Shown: positions 8,100 to 16,444 of the stretch, piece after piece
Layout of the letters: each line of letters starts with the position of its first letter
Position numbering within the stretch: position 1 is the first letter of the stretch
Assembly (NCBI GenBank): GCA_023460955.1
Contig: JAEWOH010000016.1
Span: 1-50,402, forward strand
DNA length: 50,402 nt
Origin: Bacillota bacterium
GTDB lineage: Bacteria > Bacillota > Clostridia > Acetivibrionales > DSM-1351
Direction of reading: 5' to 3'
The notes under the pieces: model-generated
What the model was told of the DNA's origin: nothing
Database searches by the model: none
What the model saw: only the letters and a program-made list of their open reading frames with translations
Program-made: the position numbers and the translations under genes

Positions 8100-8774
8100 A
8101 TGTACAGAATATTTCTAGCGGAAGATGACAGCAATATTTCCTCTGAGGTTGCCAAACAGCTGAGAAAATGGGGTTACGACGTATTCTGCGTAAACGATTT
8201 TAATAACGTACTCGGTGAATTTGTGAAATATGACCCTCAGCTAGTACTAATGGATATATCGCTTCCATTCTATAACGGCTTTTATTGGTGCTCTGAAATA
8301 AGAAAAATATCTAAGGTACCCTTGATATTTATTTCATCAGCCAGTGAAAATATGAATATAGTAATGGCCGTAAGTATGGGTGGGGATGACTTTATAGCAA
8401 AACCATTTGATATTGAAGTACTTACTGTTAAAGTTCAAGCTATACTTAGAAGAACTTATGCCTATAATGAGCATACAGCTTATCAGGAGCATAATGGTGT
8501 ATTATTTAATTCTTTGGATGGAACGCTTATTTACCATAATCAAAAACTAGAGCTTACTAAAAATGAACAGAGGATTGTTCAACTTTTATTTGAGAATATC
8601 GGTAAAATAGTAAGCAGAGAGCAGATAATGAAAAGATTATGGGATAATGACTGTTTTGTGGATGATAATACGCTTACTGTTAATATGACAAGGTTAAGGA
8701 AAAAACTTGAAGATGCCTCTATTGAGAATTTTATACAGACCAAAAAAGGGCTGGGCTACATTATTGGAAGCTAG
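8100..8774 (+). CDS. bceR: BceR-like OmpR-family response regulator
   Basis: A 224-residue two-domain regulator. The receiver domain has the acidic cluster EDD near residues 8-10, the phospho-acceptor Asp52 in LMDISLP and a conserved Lys in IAKPFD. The C-terminal winged-helix DNA-binding domain contains ELTKNEQRIVQLL and the recognition region NTLTVNMTRLRKKL. In Bce systems the phosphorylated regulator induces the transporter operon. I chose the ATG at 8100 because GAGG lies six bases upstream; an ATG four codons earlier lies within that site. The sensor kinase follows after 14 bases, and the ABC transporter lies downstream. Confidence 0.88.
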   Translation: MYRIFLAEDDSNISSEVAKQLRKWGYDVFCVNDFNNVLGEFVKYDPQLVLMDISLPFYNGFYWCSEIRKISKVPLIFISSASENMNIVMAVSMGGDDFIAKPFDIEVLTVKVQAILRRTYAYNEHTAYQEHNGVLFNSLDGTLIYHNQKLELTKNEQRIVQLLFENIGKIVSREQIMKRLWDNDCFVDDNTLTVNMTRLRKKLEDASIENFIQTKKGLGYIIGS

Positions 8775-8788
8775 AAAGTGGGAAACTG

Positions 8789-9799
8789 GTGGGATTTAAA
8801 TACTGGATCAGACTTTTCTTAAATTACATATGGGACAAACGTAAAGCTATATTTCTCCTTTTTCTGTACCAAATTATTTTCTGCGTAGTTTGTGTTCTTA
8901 ACAGACTTGAGAATTTAGATAAACTTTTATATGGAGTTTACATTTCTCTTTTTATAACACTGATTTATGGAATATGGGATTTTGTAAAATATTCTGATAG
9001 GATTTATAGAACGGAAGAAGTATCTCACAATTTAGAGAATATTCCCGCCATTCTCCCCCCTGCTGATGACTTAAAGGAGCAAAAGTATCAGGAAATTATT
9101 AAGTTCTTAAGTGACCAAAACCAGCAGCTTTCCACAAGAAATGACCTTAAAGAAGCTGAAATGAAAGATTATTACTCATTGTGGGCTCACCAGATTAAAA
9201 CACCGATTTCTGCCATGAGGCTAATGCTTCAGAATGATGATATGCTAAAATCTTATTCGCTGCAGGAGGAACTTTACAAGATTGAGCAATACATTGAGAT
9301 GGTTCTGCATTATCTGAGGCTTGATAGTATGTCTTCTGATTTACTTCTTAAGGAATACCAGTTAAAGGATATCGTAAATCAAGCTGTCAGGAGAAATGCT
9401 GTATTATTTATAAACAGCAAGCTTTCATTGAAGGTTAAGGATTTCAGCTATAAAGTAATTACCGATGAAAAATGGCTTCTTTTCGTAATTGAACAGCTTA
9501 TAACCAATGCTGTTAAGTATACTCCAACGGGTCAGATAGCCATAAGTCTGGAGATCTGTAAGGGTAAAGCCTGGCTGGTTATTGAAGATACTGGAATAGG
9601 AATAAAGCCTGAGGATTTGCCCAGAATTTTTGAGAGGGGCTTTACCGGCAATAATGGCAGATTTGACAAACGATCTACAGGTATAGGGTTATACCTGTGC
9701 AAGCAGATATTAGACAAGCTTTCCTACAGAATAGAAGTATTCTCGGAAGTGGGTAAGGGTACAAAAGCATGTGTTGATGTTACTATGCGGACTTACTAG
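8789..9799 (+). CDS. bceS: BceS-like intramembrane-sensing histidine kinase
   Basis: A 336-residue kinase with two transmembrane helices near the N-terminus (about residues 20-37 and 48-63) and almost no extracellular loop. This is the hallmark of the intramembrane-sensing kinases that read transporter activity. The DHp phospho-acceptor motif is SLWAHQIKTPISAM. The catalytic ATPase domain shows the N box NAVKYTP, G1 DTGIGI and G2 STGIGLYLCKQI. The start is GTG at 8789 with GTGGG upstream. In this family the kinase senses peptide antibiotics only together with the BceAB-type transporter encoded next door. Confidence 0.88.
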   Translation: MGFKYWIRLFLNYIWDKRKAIFLLFLYQIIFCVVCVLNRLENLDKLLYGVYISLFITLIYGIWDFVKYSDRIYRTEEVSHNLENIPAILPPADDLKEQKYQEIIKFLSDQNQQLSTRNDLKEAEMKDYYSLWAHQIKTPISAMRLMLQNDDMLKSYSLQEELYKIEQYIEMVLHYLRLDSMSSDLLLKEYQLKDIVNQAVRRNAVLFINSKLSLKVKDFSYKVITDEKWLLFVIEQLITNAVKYTPTGQIAISLEICKGKAWLVIEDTGIGIKPEDLPRIFERGFTGNNGRFDKRSTGIGLYLCKQILDKLSYRIEVFSEVGKGTKACVDVTMRTY

Positions 9800-9836
9800 T
9801 TTTGTATATAAAATAACTTGATCTCATCGTAAGCTT

Positions 9837-9874
9837 AAAGAGCTAACCTTACAAAAGTGTAAGGTTAGCTCTTT
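9837..9874. terminator. Perfect 16-bp-stem hairpin between bceS and bceA
   Basis: AAAGAGCTAACCTTAC (9837-9852) and GTAAGGTTAGCTCTTT (9859-9874) form a perfect inverted repeat around a six-base loop. The T-run is short (CTTT), so it may terminate bceRS transcription only partly. Its centre also contains a BceR-like operator, listed separately. Confidence 0.65.
9849..9862. promoter_or_regulatory. Probable BceR-binding site upstream of bceAB
   Basis: The sequence TTACA-AAAG-TGTAA matches the inverted-repeat motif TNACA-N4-TGTAA known for BceR-like regulators. It lies about 160 bases before the bceA start, with a long AT-rich stretch (9875-10020) that should hold the bceAB promoter. A second imperfect inverted repeat (ATGGAA 9892-9897, TTCCAT 9913-9918) follows. 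The match to the consensus is direct; regulation is inferred from the family. Confidence 0.6.
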
Positions 9875-10020
9875 AAATGTAAGACAGGTCTATGGAAAAT
9901 AATATTTAATTATTCCATAATATATTCATAAAGTATTTAACATAACAAAAACAAAGGAAATATATACCTGGGTTTGAAAGCCAAAAAAAGGCATTAATTC
10001 AGGAATAACGGAGGTTTAAG

Positions 10021-10788
10021 ATGTCACTATTAGAGATTAGTAATTTAAAGAAAGTATATACTTCACGACTTGGTGGAAATAAGGTTCAAGCACTTGATAG
10101 CGTTACTTTTTCGGTTGAGAAGGGTGAATACGTTGCGATAATGGGAGAGTCTGGTTCGGGAAAAACCACCCTGCTAAATATTCTGGCATCCATTGACAAA
10201 GCTACAAGCGGACAGGTGCTGCTGGATGGTAAAGATTTATCAAAGATTAAACAGGGAGAGCTGTCAGCTTTCCGCAGAGATAATCTGGGCTTTGTTTTTC
10301 AGGATTTTAACCTTTTGGACACCTTTTCACTTCAGGATAATATTTTTCTTCCCCTTGTGTTGTCAGGACACTCTCATGATGAGATGCAAAAACGTTTGGA
10401 ACCACTGGCAAAGAAGCTGGGAATTGATCATCTGCTTAACAAGTATCCTTATGAGGTGTCGGGTGGAGAGAAGCAGCGAGCAGCCGCAGCAAGAGCGCTT
10501 ATTACAAATCCGAAGCTGGTTCTGGCAGATGAACCTACAGGTGCTCTGGATTCCAAGGCGTCAGCCAAATTGCTCAAGCTGTTTTCGGATATAAATGAAG
10601 AGGGGCAGACAATTTTAATGGTAACTCACAGCATTCAGGCTGCGAGCCACGCCGGCAGGGTATTGTTCATCAAGGATGGCTGTGTATTCAATCAGATATA
10701 CCGTGCCAATGCAACAAAAGAAGAAATGTTTAAGAAGATTGCCGATACCATGACAGTACTGCAGACAGGAGGAACCTTGTATGAATAA
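10021..10788 (+). CDS. bceA: Bce-type ABC transporter, ATP-binding protein
   Basis: A 255-residue ABC ATPase. The Walker A motif is GESGSGKTTLL, the ABC signature VSGGEKQR and the Walker B LVLADEPTGALD, followed by the switch histidine in VTHSIQAA. It pairs with the FtsX-like permease encoded next to it. BceAB-type transporters free cell-wall precursors from peptide antibiotics such as bacitracin and also signal to the BceS kinase. The start is ATG at 10021 with GGAGG upstream. The last eight bases overlap the start of bceB, which implies translational coupling. Confidence 0.92.
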   Translation: MSLLEISNLKKVYTSRLGGNKVQALDSVTFSVEKGEYVAIMGESGSGKTTLLNILASIDKATSGQVLLDGKDLSKIKQGELSAFRRDNLGFVFQDFNLLDTFSLQDNIFLPLVLSGHSHDEMQKRLEPLAKKLGIDHLLNKYPYEVSGGEKQRAAAARALITNPKLVLADEPTGALDSKASAKLLKLFSDINEEGQTILMVTHSIQAASHAGRVLFIKDGCVFNQIYRANATKEEMFKKIADTMTVLQTGGTLYE

Positions 10789-12757
10789 GCTTATCCTTTT
10801 GCCAAAGCTTGCTTTTGTAGGTATTAAGAAGAATGGAATAACTTACTTTCCATATTTACTGGCCGGTATGTTTTCGGTATTCATATTTTTTGTTTTCTCT
10901 TCAATAGCACAAAATGATATGATTAGCAATATGCCTCGAAGTGCGTACCTATTTGTGCTTATGAGCATAAGTATGTTTCTTCTGGGGTTGATTCTGATCC
11001 CCTTCCTTCTGTATACCAACAGCTTTCTTATCAAGAGAAGAAAAATGGAGTTGGGTCTTTACAGTATACTGGGGCTTGAGAAAAAACACATAGCTATAAT
11101 GATGTTTTATGAAACTTTGTATACTTTCCTCATTATGTTTGTTGGCGGAATAATACTTGGAGTTGTTTTTTCCAAACTTTTGTTCCTGATACTGTTAAAC
11201 TTAGCCAGACTTCCTTTAAATATGGAGTTCACCTTCAGTTTAACCGCTTTGAAAATAACCTTTTGGTATTTCGTAGGGGCTAACCTTCTTAATTTGGTAG
11301 TTAATTTGGTGCAGGTTTATAAATCCAATCCCAATGACTTAATGAAGGGTGCAAAAGCCGGTGAAAAATCCCCAAAACGCCTGTGGATTCCTGCGGTAAT
11401 GGGGTTAGCGTTATTAGCAGGCGGTTACTATATAGCAGCAGGTTCAAAGCTTGATTCGGGTATCTTTTTGGATTTCTTTTTAGCAGTAGCTCTTGTTTCA
11501 CTAGGTACACACTACTTCTTTAAGGCTGGTATAATCGCATTACTTAGACTGCTTAAAGGGAATAAAAAATTCTATTATAACAAAATTAACTTTACTACTG
11601 TTTCAGGTATGCTTTACAGAATGAAAAAAAGTGCTTCTAGTCTCGCTAATATATGTATTTTCAGTACAATGACAATTATAACTTTATTATGTACAGCAGC
11701 TTTATGGTTTGGTACCTCAGGTTTGCTGGATTTCCAGTATCCCTTTGATGTTAAAATTGATTACAAAGCAGGAAGTGATTTGAACCCAAAAGCTTTTAAT
11801 CAAGCTTTTTCAGAATTGTCTAAAAAGTATGATGTAAAGGTTACAGATAAGCTTGAATATTCATATTTAATATCAAATGTTATTAAGGATGGAAGTAGTT
11901 TCCTCAAACTAAAAGGAAATGACCCCCGCTTTAAGATAGAAACCATCAAGCTCATAACATTAAGTGATTTTAACAAAATGGAAAACAGAAGTGAAATACT
12001 TCAAAACAATGAGGTAATGGTATACAGTACCGGTATGAATGTTGATGCAGATAGTATAGTATTGGGAAAGACCAGATATACTGTGAAAAAAGAAATAAAT
12101 GAAGCTGTTCTTGAGCCGAAAGCCTCCGTTAACCGATTTGGACAGAACATATATTTCATAGTTAAGGATGACAAAGCAGCTAAAGCTATTATTGACGAAA
12201 TCAATCCGGGAAAAAGCTATTTAAATTCGGTGTGCTTCCAACTAGAGGGTAGTGATACGGATAAAAAGGAATTTACCGGTCAAATAGGTAAACTTGTAGA
12301 GGGTAAAAAGGAACTTATCTCATATAAGAATGGAGTAGAAGGCAGAGAGGATACCGTTTCAATAAACGGAGGGCTGCTGTTCATGGGAATATTCTTCGGT
12401 ATAATTTTTGCAATGTGCTTGTTGCTAATTATGTATTATAAGCAAATAACAGAAGGTTATGACGACAGGTCAAATTTCAGCATTATGCAAAAAGTAGGCA
12501 TGAGTGATTCTGAAGTAAAAGGTACAATTAAGCGTCAGATTCTTCTTGTATTCCTTCTTCCGATATTATTCGCAGTGCTGCATACTGTAGCCGGTTTTGG
12601 AATGATTTCAGAACTTCTGGGCGTACTGTTCCTGTATGACAAGACATTAATATCAATTGTAGGTGTTGGTGTTTCATTAATATTTGCCGTGATTTATTGC
12701 TTGAGCTATGTTTTTACATCAAAAGTGTACTACAAAATTGTTAAGCAGATGAACTAA
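10781..12757 (+). CDS. bceB: Bce-type ABC transporter permease (FtsX family)
   Basis: A 658-residue permease with about ten predicted membrane helices. A large extracytoplasmic domain of roughly 200 residues (about 310-520) lies between helices seven and eight, the layout that defines BceB and the presumed site of target recognition. The C-terminal FtsX-like part includes the NFSIMQKVGMSDSEVKG coupling region before the last helices. The ATG at 10781 overlaps bceA. The substrate cannot be read from sequence; cell-wall-active peptides are the usual inducers. A terminator lies 150 bases downstream. Confidence 0.9.
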   Translation: MNKLILLPKLAFVGIKKNGITYFPYLLAGMFSVFIFFVFSSIAQNDMISNMPRSAYLFVLMSISMFLLGLILIPFLLYTNSFLIKRRKMELGLYSILGLEKKHIAIMMFYETLYTFLIMFVGGIILGVVFSKLLFLILLNLARLPLNMEFTFSLTALKITFWYFVGANLLNLVVNLVQVYKSNPNDLMKGAKAGEKSPKRLWIPAVMGLALLAGGYYIAAGSKLDSGIFLDFFLAVALVSLGTHYFFKAGIIALLRLLKGNKKFYYNKINFTTVSGMLYRMKKSASSLANICIFSTMTIITLLCTAALWFGTSGLLDFQYPFDVKIDYKAGSDLNPKAFNQAFSELSKKYDVKVTDKLEYSYLISNVIKDGSSFLKLKGNDPRFKIETIKLITLSDFNKMENRSEILQNNEVMVYSTGMNVDADSIVLGKTRYTVKKEINEAVLEPKASVNRFGQNIYFIVKDDKAAKAIIDEINPGKSYLNSVCFQLEGSDTDKKEFTGQIGKLVEGKKELISYKNGVEGREDTVSINGGLLFMGIFFGIIFAMCLLLIMYYKQITEGYDDRSNFSIMQKVGMSDSEVKGTIKRQILLVFLLPILFAVLHTVAGFGMISELLGVLFLYDKTLISIVGVGVSLIFAVIYCLSYVFTSKVYYKIVKQMN

Positions 12758-12907
12758 TAAAATAATTTGTGTAAAAATTGGGACATTTTGCAATTGCTTT
12801 TAAGGCATAATATTCAATTATTGCGAATAAATCTCAAATAAATCTATATGGTCAAGAGTATATTATGTCTTAAACAGTTTAATAGGTAGGAATTATATAA
12901 AAGAAAG

Positions 12908-12946
12908 CCTGAAATGAGCGTTACACTGCTTGTTTCAGGTTTTTTT
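12908..12946 (+). terminator. Terminator after bceAB
   Basis: CCTGAAA (12908-12914) pairs with TTTCAGG (12933-12939) and is followed by seven T. It separates the bce module from the sporulation operon. The 12758-12907 stretch before it is AT-rich and shows no gene. Confidence 0.8.
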
Positions 12947-12953
12947 GTCATAC
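12944..12953 (-). promoter_or_regulatory. Second, weaker Spo0A box candidate
   Basis: The plus strand reads TTTGTCATAC, eight of ten matches to the Spo0A consensus TTTGTCRAAA. It lies 33 bases upstream of the better box and overlaps the T-run of the bceAB terminator. Strand is nominal because the site is a protein-binding element. Confidence 0.3.
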
Positions 12954-12976
12954 AATATTTCTTATTCTACAGTTCT

Positions 12977-13011
12977 TTTTGACAAACTTCTGTGGCCGTA
13001 GTCTGTATAAT
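12977..13011 (+). promoter_or_regulatory. Spo0A-type spoIIG promoter: 0A box on the -35, 21-bp spacer
   Basis: TTTTGACAAA (12977-12986) is the exact complement of the Spo0A box TTTGTCAAAA and contains a perfect -35 TTGACA (12979-12984). A perfect -10 TATAAT follows at 13006-13011, 21 bases later, too long for ordinary sigma-A use. The Bacillus subtilis spoIIG promoter is known for a 22-bp spacing and Spo0A activation next to the -35. The same gene pair (spoIIGA-sigE) lies downstream here, so I infer a conserved promoter design. Confidence 0.65.
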
Positions 13012-13144
13012 TAGGGTTGAATAAAAGTTGGACTAAATGTGGTTGATGTAATGACTTGGCATAAAAACAAAAGGGCTTGAATAATAGTAAAGTATAGACT
13101 TAATAGGTTTGTACGCTAATTTAATATTGGGTGAGGGATACAAA

Positions 13145-14044
13145 GTGGAAATATATCTGGATATTCTGTTACTTGAAAACCTGGTTATTAATTACCTTAT
13201 ATTATATGTTACAGCGAAGTTCTCACGACTAAAGGCAAGTACTTTAAGACTTTTTGCCGGAGCCATAGTTGGAGCGCTTTATGTAGTTTTCATTATACTT
13301 CAGGATGGCAAAAACATATATTATACAGCTTTCGCAAAAATACTTCTGTCATTTTTTATAATAGCCGTAACCTTTTCGCCTCGGAAGGTACTTCAATTCT
13401 TAAAAACCCTGGTGATTTTTTACATATCAACTTTTATTTTTGCTGGCGCTGCTCTTGCTTTTTTATACTTTAATCAACAAGGTGGGTTTGTAAGAAACGG
13501 AATAATATACGTATTCGGACAATCAAAAGGAAGTCTGATGTTCTTCGGAATAATAACTGTAGGTATTATTGTTAAAATATTTATGGAGGTTATTCAAAGC
13601 CGCATTTCCAAGGATAAGTTGCTTATTCCTGTTAAAATAGCCTTTGACAACAGAATGATAGACCTACCGGGGCTTGTTGACACCGGTAATTCGCTTAAAG
13701 ATCCACTTACCAACATACCTGTAATGGTAGTTGAATTTAAAGCATTGGAGGAACTTCTTCCAGTAGAAATTAGAAGTATTTTTGAAAATTCAAAGGAGGA
13801 TGACCTTAATTGTGTAACGGCAACAATATCAACCTCTAAATGGTTTTCAAGGTTCAGGTTGATTCCCTTTAGCTCTCTTGGAAAGGAAAACGGAATGCTT
13901 ATAGGCTTTAAGCCTGATTTCATTGAAGTCGGGGAAGAGGAAGAGAAACGTGATATTAAAAATGTAATAGTAGGAATATACAACAGATCCTTGTCCAGCA
14001 ATGATAAATATAAAGCGTTGCTTGGACCGGAATTAGTTGCTTAG
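13145..14044 (+). CDS. spoIIGA: Sporulation sigma-E processing peptidase SpoIIGA
   Basis: A 299-residue membrane protease that cleaves pro-SigE after the asymmetric septum forms. The N-terminal half has about five transmembrane helices. The C-terminal half is an aspartic-protease-like domain with the catalytic motif DTGNSLKDP (Asp179). I chose the GTG at 13145 because GAGGG lies seven bases upstream and VEIYLDILLLENL matches the family start; a longer frame from 13109 adds 12 residues without support. It needs the SpoIIR signal from the forespore, which is not in the window. It is followed by sigE after 84 bases. Confidence 0.93.
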   Translation: MEIYLDILLLENLVINYLILYVTAKFSRLKASTLRLFAGAIVGALYVVFIILQDGKNIYYTAFAKILLSFFIIAVTFSPRKVLQFLKTLVIFYISTFIFAGAALAFLYFNQQGGFVRNGIIYVFGQSKGSLMFFGIITVGIIVKIFMEVIQSRISKDKLLIPVKIAFDNRMIDLPGLVDTGNSLKDPLTNIPVMVVEFKALEELLPVEIRSIFENSKEDDLNCVTATISTSKWFSRFRLIPFSSLGKENGMLIGFKPDFIEVGEEEEKRDIKNVIVGIYNRSLSSNDKYKALLGPELVA

Positions 14045-14128
14045 CATTACAGGAAAGAAGTACTCATAGTTGATTAACTGTATTTAGCTTACGTTATCAG
14101 TTTAGCCATATTGAAAGGGGACAGCCAA

Positions 14129-14860
14129 ATGAATTTTCGAACAAAATTAAAAATGTACTTCCTTGTAAAGTATGAGAAGCTCCTAAGAAAATTGAAGCTG
14201 GGAGGAGCATTTCCTGTGCATTACATCGGTGGAAGCGAGGCTTTACCTCCGCCTCTTACAGTTGATGAAGAAACCTACTTGTTACATAAACTTGAAGAAA
14301 GTGATTACGGCGTTAAAAGTATTTTAATAGAGAGAAATTTAAGACTTGTGGTTTATATAGCTAGAAAGTTTGAGAATACCGGCGTTGGTGTGGAAGATCT
14401 GATTTCAATAGGTACTATTGGACTTATAAAAGCAATAAATACCTTTAACCCTACGAAAAATATAAAGCTGGCAACTTATGCATCAAGGTGTATTGAAAAT
14501 GAGATACTAATGTATCTTAGGCGAAATAACAGGGTAAAGGCAGAAATCTCTATCGATGAACCTTTGAATATAGACTGGGATGGAAACGAATTACTACTAT
14601 CCGATATTCTTGGAACAGAAAATGATATGATCCATAGAAGCATAGAAGATGAAGTAGATAAGGAACTATTAAATGCTGCCATGAAAAAATTATCCATACG
14701 TGAAAAGAGGATTATGGAATTAAGATTTGGGCTTACAAATGGTGTTGAAAAAACTCAAAAGGAAGTTGCAGACATGTTGGGTATTTCTCAATCCTACATT
14801 TCACGTCTTGAAAAAAGAATAATTAGCAGGCTGAAAAAGGAAATCAGCCGTATGACCTGA
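14129..14860 (+). CDS. sigE: RNA polymerase sporulation sigma factor SigE (pro-form)
   Basis: A 243-residue sigma-70 family factor directing early mother-cell transcription. The first ~30 residues form the amphipathic, basic pro-sequence (FRTKLKMYFLVKYEKLLRKL) that SpoIIGA removes, and GGSEALPPPLT begins the mature part. Region 2 contains NLRLVVYIARKFENTGVGVEDLISIGTIGLIKA with the core-binding and -10 recognition segments. Region 4.2 has the helix-turn-helix TQKEVADMLGISQSYISRLEKR. I chose the ATG at 14129 (AAAGGGG upstream); a TTG 18 bases earlier overlaps that site. The length matches SigE of other clostridia. Confidence 0.96.
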   Translation: MNFRTKLKMYFLVKYEKLLRKLKLGGAFPVHYIGGSEALPPPLTVDEETYLLHKLEESDYGVKSILIERNLRLVVYIARKFENTGVGVEDLISIGTIGLIKAINTFNPTKNIKLATYASRCIENEILMYLRRNNRVKAEISIDEPLNIDWDGNELLLSDILGTENDMIHRSIEDEVDKELLNAAMKKLSIREKRIMELRFGLTNGVEKTQKEVADMLGISQSYISRLEKRIISRLKKEISRMT

Positions 14861-14929
14861 CATAGCTGAAAACGCCTTGAAATAGGCTTTGTCAAGGTCT
14901 TTCATGAAAATATTTTGCCCTTGAAAACA

Positions 14930-14958
14930 GTATAAAAAGCACCTCCATGGCAATAATG
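14930..14958 (+). promoter_or_regulatory. Possible forespore (sigma-F/sigma-G type) promoter for sigG
   Basis: GTATA (14930-14934) resembles the -35 of sigma-F/G promoters, and GGCAATAATG (14949-14958) resembles the sigma-F -10 (GGnnAnAnTw). The 14-base gap is about two bases shorter than the usual figure, so the call is tentative. In B. subtilis the sigG gene is transcribed by sigma-F. Confidence 0.35.
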
Positions 14959-15007
14959 TTATTACAAGTCTTAAATGACTGGTTATTATGGCTCGGGAGG
15001 TTTTTAT

Positions 15008-15781
15008 ATGCTTATTAATAAAGTTGAAATCTGTGGTGTTAATACTTCAAAACTTCCTGTTTTGACAAACGAACAAAAAAAAGTACTTTTTGAAAGAATG
15101 CATAAAGGTGATAATACAGCCAGAGATGAATTTATCAAAGGCAATCTAAGACTGGTTTTAAGTGTAATTCAGCGTTTCAATAACAGAGGCGAATATGTTG
15201 ACGACTTATTTCAGGTTGGCTGTATAGGATTAATTAAAGCAATTGATAATTTTGATGTGACTCAAAACGTTAAATTTTCAACCTATGCTGTCCCGATGAT
15301 AATAGGTGAAATAAGAAGATATCTGAGAGATAACAATTCAATAAGGGTCAGCAGATCACTAAGGGACATTGCATATAAAGCTTTACAGGCAAAAGAGAGA
15401 CTGACAACCAAAAACTCCAAGGAACCTACAATCGCTGAGTTGGCAGCAGAACTCCAGCTTCCCAAGGAGGATATTGTTTTTGCTCTTGATGCTATACAAG
15501 ACCCCATTTCGCTTTTTGAATCTGTTTACCATGACGGTGGGGATGCAATTTTTGTAATGGATCAGGTAAGTGACGATAAAAACATTGATGAGAACTGGCT
15601 AGAGACAATAACTCTTAAAGAAGCTATGAGAAAGCTTAATGACAGAGAAAAACTTATATTGAACTTAAGATTTTTTGAAGGCAGGACACAAATGGAAGTT
15701 GCTGACGAAATAGGCATCTCACAGGCGCAGGTATCCAGACTTGAAAAAACAGCATTGATGCATATGAAAAAGTATATTTAA
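15008..15781 (+). CDS. sigG: RNA polymerase sporulation sigma factor SigG
   Basis: A 257-residue sigma factor for late forespore genes. The N-terminus INKVEICGVNTSKLPVL is the signature that separates SigG from SigF. Region 2 reads GNLRLVLSVIQRFNNRGEYVDDLFQVGCIGLIKAIDNFD, and region 4.2 ends with TQMEVADEIGISQAQVSRLEKTAL. The ATG at 15008 is preceded by CGGGAGG; an upstream ATG at 14975 lacks a ribosome-binding site and adds a non-family stretch. It follows sigE in the conserved order spoIIGA-sigE-sigG. Confidence 0.95.
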   Translation: MLINKVEICGVNTSKLPVLTNEQKKVLFERMHKGDNTARDEFIKGNLRLVLSVIQRFNNRGEYVDDLFQVGCIGLIKAIDNFDVTQNVKFSTYAVPMIIGEIRRYLRDNNSIRVSRSLRDIAYKALQAKERLTTKNSKEPTIAELAAELQLPKEDIVFALDAIQDPISLFESVYHDGGDAIFVMDQVSDDKNIDENWLETITLKEAMRKLNDREKLILNLRFFEGRTQMEVADEIGISQAQVSRLEKTALMHMKKYI

Positions 15782-15862
15782 GTAGTTCAGAAGTCAGTAG
15801 TTCAGAAGTTAGAAGTTAAAAGTTAGAAGTTAGTAGTTCAGAAGTCAGTAGCTAAGAAGTTA
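15782..15862. repeat. Short tandem repeats (15-mers and heptamers) after sigG
   Basis: Two 15-base units GTAGTTCAGAAGTYA (15782-15811) are followed by three heptamers of the RAAGTTA type (15812-15832), then two more 15-mers (15833-15847 and 15848-15862, the last degenerate). The 15-mer itself ends in the heptamer. The block is non-coding and lies directly between the sigG stop and nrdR. Slippage is the likely origin; no function is visible. Confidence 0.8.
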
Positions 15863-15985
15863 AGCAGCAAAGTAGCTTAGATGCTGAGGTTGAAAAGGGG
15901 TAGAAAAAGGTATACAAAAAATATCAAATAAGGTAAAATGGATAAAGAATTATTTGCATTCTGTTTTTTTACGGAGGATAAAAGC

Positions 15986-16444
15986 ATGAAATGTCCATTT
16001 TGCGGTTTTATTGAGGATAAGGTTATTGATTCCAGACCTACTGATGAGGGCTCGGCGATCAGGAGAAGAAGAGAGTGCATTAAGTGTTCAAAAAGGTTCA
16101 CAACATATGAAAAGGTTGAAAGCCTACCTTTGATGGTTATCAAAAAGGATAAATCCAGACAGCCCTTCGATCGTGAAAAATTAATGAATGGACTTCTCCG
16201 AGCATGCGAAAAAAGGCCTATATCAATAAATGATCTGGAAAAAATGGTTGAAAATATTGAAACACAGCTGCATAATTCTCTTATCAGAGAAGTTACAACT
16301 GAGGACATCGGTGAAATGGTTATGGCAAAACTGAAAAACATGGATGAAGTCGCGTATGTCAGATTTGCCTCGGTATACAGGCAGTTTAAAGATATAAACA
16401 CCTTTATGGATGAGCTGAAAAACTTGTTGAGAGACGAGAAGTAA
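15986..16444 (+). CDS. nrdR: Transcriptional repressor NrdR
   Basis: A 152-residue repressor of ribonucleotide reductase genes. The N-terminal zinc ribbon begins MKCPFCGFIEDKVIDSRP, with the second pair in CIKCSKRFTTYE. An ATP-cone domain (VIKKDKSRQPFDREKLMNGLLRAC) senses ATP/dATP and controls DNA binding. The start ATG at 15986 has GGAGG eight bases upstream; a longer frame from 15938 is not family-like. It often neighbours sigG and ylm genes in Firmicutes. The IS30 element inserted about 130 bases downstream. Confidence 0.95.
   Translation: MKCPFCGFIEDKVIDSRPTDEGSAIRRRRECIKCSKRFTTYEKVESLPLMVIKKDKSRQPFDREKLMNGLLRACEKRPISINDLEKMVENIETQLHNSLIREVTTEDIGEMVMAKLKNMDEVAYVRFASVYRQFKDINTFMDELKNLLRDEK

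Noticed and set aside
15782..15862. Possible CRISPR array
   Set aside because: Units are 7 and 15 bases, adjoin without unique spacers, and no cas genes are near.
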